From positions 242,001-306,000 of the forward strand of contig JAMPIV010008066.1 of NCBI GenBank assembly GCA_024509875.1: 64,000 bases of DNA, written 5' to 3'. Below are positions 56,028 to 64,000 of this stretch, piece by piece (position 1 is the first letter of the stretch; every line of letters starts with the position of its first letter). The notes under the pieces were generated by a model, which was not told where the DNA came from, did no database searches, and saw nothing but the letters and a program-made list of their open reading frames with translations. Made by a program: the position numbers and the translations under genes. Origin of the DNA: Oreohelix idahoensis. Lineage: Eukaryota > Mollusca > Gastropoda > Stylommatophora > Oreohelicidae.

Positions 56028-56646
56028 TGTTACTTGACCGCCAAGCTGAATAGCTGCGTTTTGTTAACCTTCCGATTCAATGGCATGATATAGCCATTTA
56101 TATGTGCATTTTTGATGGACCAGGGTCAGTCCTAGAACTCTATATGAGAGGAAAATTTATGGAGGTTAGTATTTAACTAGAATTCTCAGAAGGAGGAGAA
56201 TAATCGTCAAATTCGTATGAAATCTTCAGACTCGCAGTCTCACTGTTGGCAGGTAGCCATGTCTAGCTGCGCGTGCATATAGCTGTGATGTTCTGACGAC
56301 AATACTGCATTGTATCCTTAAACGGACATTGACACGTAAACCAGCAGTCTACGTTATTGATTAATTTATGCATGACTTATAAGGACTTATGTTCTGTTCC
56401 TATTTGAAATGATCATCCTGTGTGTACATGTGATTAAATATTACGGACTCAATCTGAAGACATTAATTACTTCATTAATGTTGCTGAGTTTAAGTTACAT
56501 GAACTACTTCTTCGTACCATGCTACTGAGTTGTATGAACACCTTCACCCTAATTCGCGTAATACTAAACAAAGCACGATTAACAAGAGATCACTAAAGTA
56601 ACCATACTCAGTGCATGATCTTCAACCGGCAAATAACTCAGCAACA
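56028..56646 (+). repeat. Element B 3' LTR
   Basis: 619 bp, differing from 48300-48918 at about four positions (two near CAGTCTC(G/A)CTG(T/C)CGG, one near CTGTTC(T/C)TATT, one near CCCTAA(C/T)TCG). Confidence 0.9.
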
Positions 56647-57838
56647 GTAGTGGTCTATGTCATTCTCTTCCTGACATTCTTGGCAGTGTGGTTCCTCTAT
56701 CATAAAGTGTCCTGCACCGAGACGGAGACGCCACAGTTTTTTGTTCGATGGTATCTTTAATTCTTCTCTGACCTGGCACGTCATTGTTGGTTCTTTCAGC
56801 AGTTTGAACGCGTGTCTGCCTTTTCTACTGTTCTTCCATATTGTCTTCCATTCCTCGTTTATAGTTATCTTCACTTGGCTGTTGATCTCCGACCTTCCCA
56901 GTCCTGCTCTTATATTGTTTTTACTTATTCTTCCATTCTTTGCGTTCTGGTCTGCCAACTCGTTACATGCTATACCTATGTGTGCTGGAACCCACACTAG
57001 CCTCACACTACATCCTCTGTTCCCTAGTGATGTATTAATTGCTAGAATTTTTTCCTTTATGTCTGGCCGGCTACATTTACCTGGGTGTTCTAGTGCTTGT
57101 AGTGATGATAGTGAGTCTGTAAATATCGTAACAACTTCTGGTGGGTTATCTTCGATTATTTCTAAACTTTTTAGAATTTCTACCATCTCTGCGGTAAAAA
57201 TCGAAGCCCCTTCAGTTACACTGTAGCTCTTTTTAATTCCCTACTGTGGTATTACTACTCCTGCACCTAGTTGCCCACTATCATCCTTGGATCCATCAGT
57301 GTAGACGGCCAGAATTTGTTTTGTTAGTTGATCTATGACCTTTCTACTTATCATTTTGGCTTCCTTATCTTCTATGTTTTGTTGGATCTTTTCAGTAAGT
57401 GAGTAGTCTATGATTGGTGTTTTTAGTTCCCAGGGAGGTATTTTGCTTCTATATTTATTACTATTTTTAATTGTGTTTGACAGTTCTTTGAACTGCGTTA
57501 GATCTTCTATAGTTCTCCACCCTGTTGGATATCTATCTTTATTTAAAGGGACGTCCCATACACTTGGTTGGTTTTTGACAAATGCTTTATGTGCTGGGTG
57601 GGTCACTTTCTTGTGCTACTTTACTCCAATAATTTAATCTCAGTTCTTTCCGTCTTAGACCAAGGGGCGGTATGCCAAGAGCTACTTCTAGCGCTTCTAC
57701 TGGTATTGATATAAATGCACCTGTAATGGTTCTCATGGCTGCATTTTGAATTGAAGAGTGAATGATAAGTTGGGGCTTCCAAATTAATGTAAACAAAACA
57801 GTAGGTGTGATATTCAGCAAAGGAATTTTTTTTTTTAA
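56647..57838 (-). pseudogene. LINE RNase H and zinc-knuckle region (I/R1-like)
   Basis: Minus-strand pieces 57820-57587, 57606-57241 and 57186-56638 form the 3' half of a LINE polyprotein, broken by frame changes and a stop. Visible parts: a post-RT segment (IQNAAMRTITGAF, ALGIPPLGLRRKELRL), the RNase H start QILAVYTDGSKDDSGQLGAG, the central TIFTDSLSSLQAL (catalytic Asp), VRLVWVPAHIGIACNELAD, and a C-terminal C-x2-C...D-H zinc knuckle (CQECQEENDIDHY) that is cut by the end of element B's LTR at 56646. The rest of the knuckle is probably on the far side of element B. This layout (RT-RNase H-CCHC) is typical of I/R1/LOA-type LINEs. Confidence 0.9.
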
Positions 57839-58500
57839 ATAACAAAATCAATATAACCATTAAAGGACAGAAAATATGTACCTCCTCGGAGCCGCGCTAG
57901 CGTAGTGGTTACAACACCGCTCTGGCGACCGGGTGATACAGGATCAAACCCGGGCGACGGCATTTGAGGATTTTTCGTCGACCGGGATTTGGACTGGATT
58001 AACTCGAGACCTGGCGAGGACATTTGAAGGAGTGTCGTCGACCAGGGACTGGCGGCTCCTGAGCCGACCCAGCTGCAATGGGTACCTCCGAAATCGGAGA
58101 GTATTTGCCTGAATGGCGAGGGACACCTGTCTCTGTACAAGAAATAAAGGGATACTCACGTAAAATCAATGTCAGGTTAGACATAAATAATAACCTGAGA
58201 TTTCGCCTCGAGTATTAGCGGGCGTACGAAAAAAAAAAAAAAAAAAAAAAAAATGTACCTCCTCAACAACAAGATTTCTGGGCATAACTTTAGATAAACA
58301 ACTAAATTGGAATAAACGTATAGACAATATAGTAGAAAGCTGTAGGGTACCCCTAAATATACTAAGGATAGTAAAAGTTAATGGATGGGGTGCCAGCAAT
58401 AAAATAATGCTTATGTTCTACAAGTCTTTCATCAGGGGGCAACTGGATTATGCCAGCATAGTCTATGGTCTGGAAGATCTCCCTTCTTGGGCAATTTGAC
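57839..58500 (+). pseudogene. Inverted 5' segment of the same LINE (RT thumb region)
   Basis: Plus-strand frame, opposite to its neighbour, that continues across the SINE once it is removed: NKINITIKGQKI before 57888, then TTRFLGITLDKQLNWNKRID, WGASNKIMLMFYKSFIRG and DYASIVYGLED after 58264. The FLGI-LD-L-W--ID block is the RT thumb/connection region that lies immediately upstream of the IQNAAMRTITGAF segment found on the minus strand. Head-to-head arrangement of consecutive LINE parts is what twin priming produces. The end at about 58500 is close to element C's LTR. Confidence 0.82.
57888..58252 (+). mobile_element. tRNA-derived SINE (family 1), copy 3
   Basis: Full-length copy starting GGAGCCGCGCTAGCGTAGTG, with A box, GGATCAAACCC B-box-like segment and a poly(A) tail. 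A perfect 12-bp target duplication ATGTACCTCCTC flanks it (57876-57887 and 58253-58264). It splits the LINE frame cleanly, so it is younger than the LINE. Confidence 0.96.
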
Positions 58501-58520
58501 AATTATTCCTTTTCTCCACT

Positions 58521-60942
58521 TGTCGTGAATTATTCTAATCCCCATATATAAATTAAAACGTAAATGCAAAGCCTAACAAATAAATTTAATAAAAAGAAAG
58601 AAGAATGGTAAAGAACAGTGCTGTCACAATGACTGTACTCGAAATCCCCCTTGTTTTCTACTTCGTCGGCAAATTGTAACGCTTTCACGTTGATAGTAAA
58701 AGCCTACTGTGTCGCTGCACGCTTTCTTCAATGAAACGTGTACTGTATTTCTTGGAAAAACCTTGAGATACGCAAGCTGATCAATGACCTAAATTTAATA
58801 TTTCATTCATTCCATTTTATACACGGCGTAACTAAAAAACAGATGGACTAAAGGATAGAGAGAAGGGAGAGGCAGAAAGCAGGGACACCTGCAACACTAA
58901 ACACGCGTCGCGCGATACACAATTGCTGCCATCACGCGTGTAAGGCCACATGCACTAACTTTATTTCAAATCGACAGTGATAAAATTCACTAACCATACC
59001 AGAGTTAGGTTTTAAAATCCTGAAAAACGCTTATTGGGAATTATGACATTATACCGGTTTACGTTTGAAAACATGACAGTACCCAGACACCACATGGGGA
59101 TTGAAGTGAACAGGAGGTGGTAGAAAATGCACATTTTTAACGCAGCCCCCTAGCTCCCTTAAATTCGTATATTTGGGTTCCTTAGGGTTTGCTGACAAAG
59201 AATATGTAAAACGTTACGCAAATAGTCTAGGAATTACCAAGTTATGGCCAAAATAAATAGTGGGGGTGCCTGACAGCATGAAATCATTTCTGCTCATAAA
59301 ATTTTTTTATAACGTGTTTGAAAAAACATTACGTTACGGAAATAGCCTACCATGTTAACTCCTATTTGATTGGAGCGCAACAAATGAAAGACTAAACACG
59401 ATTGGTCGGACTATAAATACTATCTTGTGTTGTCAGGGGAAACGTGAGAAAGGGGTACTTTTTTGAAAAGATGTGTAGACATGGTTTGATTGGGTAGAGC
59501 TACGAATATACTCAATTCAGAGCGTCTGTTCATTGCCACATCTTGTAATAAACCTACTAAGAAACAGTACGTTCAGCACCAGTGTATATTTTTTATAAAA
59601 TAAAGCCTGGGACATCGGCAGATCGGAGTTGTGCTATATTCATTGCCAGTCAACGAAACTGTTTATTATTATTTCCATGAATTGTGGTAAGCTTGAAATA
59701 TTCAATATTTTTAAATGAAAATTGAATGTAAATTGATAAATTATGTCTGTATATATGTGTGGTTCAGTAGCGAACATGATGTAAAGCCTATAGTGCTCCA
59801 GCCTGAACAGAAGGTGTCGGAGGAAAGTAAAACTGCATGGAATGGCCAAACAGTACACTGACACCTAGATTATTAACTAGAAAGAAATAATGCTGGAATT
59901 GCAGAGGCGTAGTAACCATTAGGGAGGGAAATACTGGTATAAAGTATTTCAGATGAAGCTGACAGTTGGCCTAACGCTCTGAACTCAATGTTTGTGATGT
60001 ATTGTGCTCAGTGTAGAAATGGAGTATAAATTAGTTCTGACGTAGAAGGTACAACCTTCTTGTTTCAGGGACCGTGGTCTTAAAGTTATTGAGCATCACC
60101 TGGTCAGAGCTTTGCTGAAGCCAGAGGTGGACAGCATACTCCTTGGTCCATATAGCAACCAGTGGGGTGGCTCCAGAACTCATTACAGTAATCAAGCAGA
60201 GGAGTCTTTTACTGCAGTCATCACGCAAGATAAGAGAGTGTGGCCATGGAGCTCAACATTATGTACCCCCATCTTAAAATGACATTATAAACTAAAATTA
60301 AGAGGGGAATTTAATTGTTTTAATACCAGGAACTGAGAACATCTCCAATACTAGTTCCAATAGAAACAAACTATTGAAGTCATGATGACAAATACCAACA
60401 GAGCTTGAACAAAACAAAACCAGTATTACCTCATATTACCACTACACAACTGACACACATAGGATACCATTAATAATATATGTCACTACAAGAATCATAT
60501 TAATAAATTCTGTACATATAACTTGTAATTAAAATTGATTGTGATTCCTGGTTCCCTTTGTATTTGAATCAGGACACATATACATTCATGACAGCACTGA
60601 ATACATATTGTTATTTGAAAAGTTATCAGTGACTCCTTTAAGATATCCTCTTAGAGTGTTATATGTATGTGAGTGTCACAGTGTTGTCAAGTGTGGTGGA
60701 ATAAATTAAATTGTTTATCTGTCTGTTGTTGTTATGACTTACACTTCATCATACACATACCCTAGACATATAACGTAGTCATCACACTATTCCAGAATAA
60801 TTCTGACTGAGGTATACATATGTGGCAGTAAGTAAGGTTATCTATAATACACTACTCTTATTAGATATAGATACCTTCACAGCTGATCTCAGTCAGTACA
60901 ATAAGTCCCCTATAAATATTTATAACATCCCACTTTACCACA
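58521..60942 (+). repeat. Element C 5' LTR
   Basis: 2422 bp, from TGTCGTGAATTATTCTAATC to CATCCCACTTTACCACA. Same architecture as the solo LTRs at 11552 and 20516 and the inverted LTRs of element A. The candidate 5-bp target sequence CCACT precedes it, but the other end is off the window. Confidence 0.94.
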
Positions 60943-60945
60943 TAT

Positions 60946-60963
60946 ATTGGGGGCTCGTCCGGG
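60946..60963 (+). promoter_or_regulatory. Element C primer binding site, tRNA-Pro type
   Basis: TGGGGGCTCGTCCGGGAT starts 3 nt after the LTR's CA. It is the same 18-mer known as the tRNA-Pro binding site in murine leukaemia virus, so a proline tRNA is the likely primer. Confidence 0.85.
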
Positions 60964-61132
60964 ATTTTGAATCTTTCCCTATTACAAATATTGGGGGTAA
61001 CTCACTTCAGGGAATAATAAGAATTAAAAGGTATCCTTGGGTGAAAATAAATAAGGTTGAGCTCACAGTGCCTGTGTTGTCTTGAGTTAATTAGTCATAG
61101 ATAAAATTGTTTAGACATTTATCTGTTAGACA

Positions 61133-64000
61133 ATGGCCGACCTGGCAAAATTTCGATCTGCTGCTGTACAGACTGCGAAAGAGTTAGGAATGGACGGGCA
61201 AATTATGATTTCTTATGTCACTGCTGAATGTGACAAATATATTGAACGGGAAGAAAGAAGATTAGAAAAAAGAGGCCGAAAGAAAATTAGAATCTGAAAG
61301 ATTGGCCGAAGATAAGAGAATAGAAGCTTAAGAGGTTGCAGATTGAGGCTGAGGCTAAGAGGTTGCAGATTGAGGCTGAGGCTAAGAAATTGGAGGCAGA
61401 AAGAGAAGACAAAAGATTGACTGCAGAAAGAGAAGACAAGAGATTAGCTGCAGAGAGGGAAGCAGAAAAGGAGGAGAAGAGATTACAAAGGGAACATGAG
61501 TTACGACTAAGGGAGTTTGAGTTTCAAGGCCATGCTCCTGAAAATGGTGCCAGTCCCTTTGCCTCTGATGCTACTGCTAGCCAGGGAGCCTCAACCTCAG
61601 CTATAAATTTTCATTTAGATCATTTTGTTGAGAAAGACGATGATATAGAGAGCTATCTAAATAGGTATGAACTATTAGCTACCACATATGGGTTAGAGAG
61701 AGAAAGGTGGAGCTTAAAGTTATCTCAGGGACTTCGTGGGGCAGCTTATGAAGTTTTTGCAAAAATGAGCAGAAGTGATCAGGAAAATTATGACATGCTA
61801 AAGCAGGCTCTTTTGTTAAGATATGAAAAGAATGCAGAATTTTATAGGAAAAAATTTAGGAATGCTAAACTACTGTCAGGTGAAACCTATCACCAGTTCT
61901 CTGCACGAATAGAGACATACTTGGAGAAATGGACTTCTCTGGGGAAAACCCTAGATCTTAAGGAAATGGTCCTTATAGAGCAATTAAGAGAGTCCATGGC
62001 TCCAGACCTGAGAAAGTTTCTCATGGAACAAGGTGCAGAGAGGCTGGGTGAGTTGCTAAATGTTGCTGAAAGGTATCAAGCAGCTCAAGCAGAGGTAACA
62101 GGTAATAAAAAGAAACAAGTGGATAACTTTAGGGCACCACAGAACTTTAATAAATTTGATCCTAGGGATCAAAACAAAGGTAAGCACCAGTTTGATAGGC
62201 CACGGTATGAAAATAAAAATAAAACCCCACAATTCGATGAAAGGAAATATGATGAAAGAAAATCTTACAACCAAGGAAAAAGGTGGTGTAAAAATTGTAA
62301 GATGAACAATCATGACACTGACCATTGTAGAAGGAAACCTCCTCATTGTGCTGCTATGACATCGGGGAAAAAGGAAAAGAAGGTCAAACCTGAAGAACTA
62401 CAGGAACCATACCACCCCCCAGTGTGTGAAGATGTCATCTGTAATGGTGTCACTATAAGGTGTTTATATGATACCGGTTTAGATTACGATTCCGTTGTGA
62501 GTTCTCACCTGGTGCAGGCCGATCAATACACCACAGAAACAGTGGAGATTCAAACTGCAACCAAGGATGTAGCTACCATGACACTTCCCGTCGCCCGAAT
62601 AAAAGTGAAAACGCGATATGTGGAAGGAATCATAAAAGCAGCAGTGATAAATGAGCCAATCTACCCTCTGATATTGGGGTGTAGATATGTCTTCTTGGAG
62701 AATCCCAAGAGACCTGTGATATTGGCAACAGTGCAGACCAGATCACAGTCTAAAAAGGAGGAGGATAATCCAATAAATACTCACCCAGATGAGATGAGGA
62801 AGGCACAGGCTGAGGACAAAACACTCAAGCCATGTTTCAAGAAGTTGCCCAAATCTCATACACCTCCAGGCAAGGGAGAGTTTTATATGAAGAACAAACT
62901 GATATATAGGAAGGCTGGATCTGAATCCAATGGTCACGGACAGCTGGTCCTTCCCACTTCATATAGGACTAAAGTGTTGGAACTAGGGCATGCGATTCCC
63001 TTCAGTGGTCATATGGGAATCAGCGCAACAGGACAGCGAATAGCTTGTCATTATTTCTGGCCAGGAATAACTGAAGATATCAAACGATATGTAAAATCCT
63101 GTCCAGAGTGCCAACGAGTAGCACCTAAACATTGGACTGCACCAGCAACTCTGGGGGAAATGCCCATAGTGGGAACACCCTTTGAGAGAGTTGCCGTGGA
63201 TCTTGTGGGACCTCTCACCCGAACCAAGAGAAGGAACAGCTACATTCTGACTCTGGTGGACACTTGTTCTATGTGGGGAGAGGCAGTAGCCCTGTCATCG
63301 ATTGATTCTAAACATGTGGCAGAGGCATTGCTCACAATTTTCACAAGGTTAGGCTTTCCCAATCAAATCTTGACTGATAATGGCTCTCAGTTCAAGGGGA
63401 AACTAACTGAAGAAGTTTTCAGGATCTTCCAGGCCAAACACTTCCATTGTAGTGTGTACCATCCCCAAGGGAACGGCCAAGTGGAAAGATTTAACGGCAC
63501 GTTGATGTCGATCCTGAGAAAGTTGGCACACGAAAAACCAGATACATGGGACCAGTACCTGCACGCCGCCCTCTTTGCTTATCGGGAGGTACCCCATAGT
63601 TCAACCGGTATGGCCCCGGCAACATTATTGTTTGGAAGGCCAATAAAAGGTCCACTCGAAGCTTTGTTAAGAACGTGGACTGATGAAAAGGCAGAGGAAA
63701 ACATTACATCTTCATACCAATATGTGAATGAGCTGACCACTCGTTTAAAAACTGGCTGGAAACTTGCCAATGAAAATTTGAAACAAGCCAGGAAGAAACA
63801 TGCTGCCTATTATAACAGGAAGGCGAAAGACAGAGATTTGGCTGTGGGAGAGAAGGTACTGCTTCTTCTCCCCGGGAGTCAGAATAAGTTACAGATTGGA
63901 TGGCAAGGTCCATATACAGTTTTAGAGAAGGTGTCTAGAACAAATTATAAGATAGATAAGAAGGGGAAAGAAAAAATCTATCATGTGAATCTCCTGAAGA
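61133..64000 (+). CDS. gag-pol: Element C Gag-protease-integrase polyprotein (partial, two frameshifts near start)
   Basis: ATG at 61133 (MADLAKFRSAAVQ, as in element A). Two single-base insertions in the coiled-coil region, one A in the A6 run near 61270 and one T near 61329, shift the frame twice. From 61330 to the window end (about 890 codons) one frame is open. It holds the coiled coil, Gag (DIESYLNRYELLATTYGL), a CCHC knuckle (CKNCKMNNHDTDHC, about 62290-62330), protease with D-T-G (about 62470), then the integrase: HHCC finger (GHAIPFSGHMG ... CPECQRVA) and catalytic core with Asp at 63199, Asp at 63376 (LTDNGSQF) and Glu at 63484 (GQVERFNG), i.e. D-58-D-35-E, and a GPY/F module (WQGPYTVLEKV, about 63901). 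All integrase catalytic residues are present. No RT occurs before the integrase. The frameshifts may be real or assembly errors in a homopolymer. Confidence 0.92.

Larger units (their letters stand above)
48300..56646 (+). mobile_element. LTR retrotransposon element B: Gag-PR-RRM + RT-RNase H, no integrase core
   Basis: An 8.3-kb element with two 619-bp LTR copies (48300-48918 and 56028-56646) that differ at about 4 positions, so the insertion is young. A 1.56-kb leader precedes ORF1 (50478-53090); ORF2 (53125-54837) is 34 bp downstream, followed by about 1 kb of AT-rich non-coding DNA. RT affinity, protease type and the GPY/F module upstream of RT place it with Ty3/gypsy elements of the Gmr1-like type. 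No integrase HHCC or DDE domain exists anywhere between the LTRs. No target duplication could be matched (left flank ...GTCTT, right flank GTAGT...). It interrupts a LINE. Confidence 0.93.
58521..64000 (+). mobile_element. Ty3/gypsy element C (5' LTR, leader, gag-PR-IN; runs off window)
   Basis: The 5' part of an LTR retrotransposon related to element A and the solo LTRs: LTR 58521-60942, primer binding site 60946-60963, coding from 61133 to beyond the window. The gene order gag, protease, integrase is directly visible with no RT between protease and integrase, so RT must follow the integrase outside the window. That is the Gmr1-like order. The LTR is clearly diverged from element A's, so it is a separate subfamily. 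Confidence 0.94.

Noticed and set aside
48300..56646. Element B as an endogenous retrovirus with env
   Set aside because: There is no third ORF between RNase H (54837) and the 3' LTR, and no signal peptide or membrane-spanning segment was seen.

Overview
This is a piece of an animal nuclear genome. It is AT-rich, has no bacterial gene density or operons, contains a spliced immunoglobulin-domain gene with canonical GT/AG introns, and is otherwise almost entirely transposable elements and satellite-like repeats. The mixture of tRNA-derived SINEs, LINEs with RNase H tails, hAT/Helitron debris and Ty3/gypsy elements of the integrase-before-RT (Gmr1-like) type suggests an invertebrate, plausibly a mollusc or other lophotrochozoan. 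The species cannot be fixed from the sequence alone.

Layout. 1-2112: decayed LINE reverse transcriptase with a SINE inserted in its 3' tail. 2113-6880: old repeat-derived DNA including a LINE RNase H relic. 6880-9420: two large minisatellites (21 bp and 25 bp units). 9647-10585: LINE 3' end and a second SINE family. 10628-10738 and 18287-18401: two exons that together form the C-terminal half of an Ig domain of the dpr/zig-8/lachesin type. They are the only host-gene exons I recognise. The 7.5-kb intron between them holds a solo LTR with a hAT MITE inside it and a mini-hairpin transposon. 18402-32911: a 33-bp minisatellite, a hAT MITE, a second solo LTR, SINE and LINE copies and a Helitron helicase C-terminus. 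32912-44416: a hAT transposon with its 8-bp target duplication, split by an 8.2-kb Ty3/gypsy element (element A, minus strand) with its own 5-bp target duplication. 44417-48299: microsatellites, a LINE relic and a SINE. 48300-56646: a young Ty3/gypsy-type element (element B). 56647-58500: a LINE with an inverted 5' end, carrying a SINE. 58521-64000: a third gypsy element (element C), running off the window.

The most interesting object is element B. Its near-identical LTRs flank two long ORFs. ORF1 (870 aa) is Gag plus aspartic protease and ends in an RNA-recognition-motif-like domain. ORF2 (570 aa) starts with the GPY/F module that normally ends an integrase, followed directly by RT and RNase H. 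The integrase zinc finger and DDE core are absent. Element C shows the ancestral order gag-PR-IN directly, so B looks like an integrase-before-RT gypsy in which the integrase core was lost and an RRM now occupies the interval. Element A is another internally deleted relative that lacks RT. The elements are nested and date one another: LINE older than B and the SINE, hAT older than A, solo LTR older than its hAT MITE.
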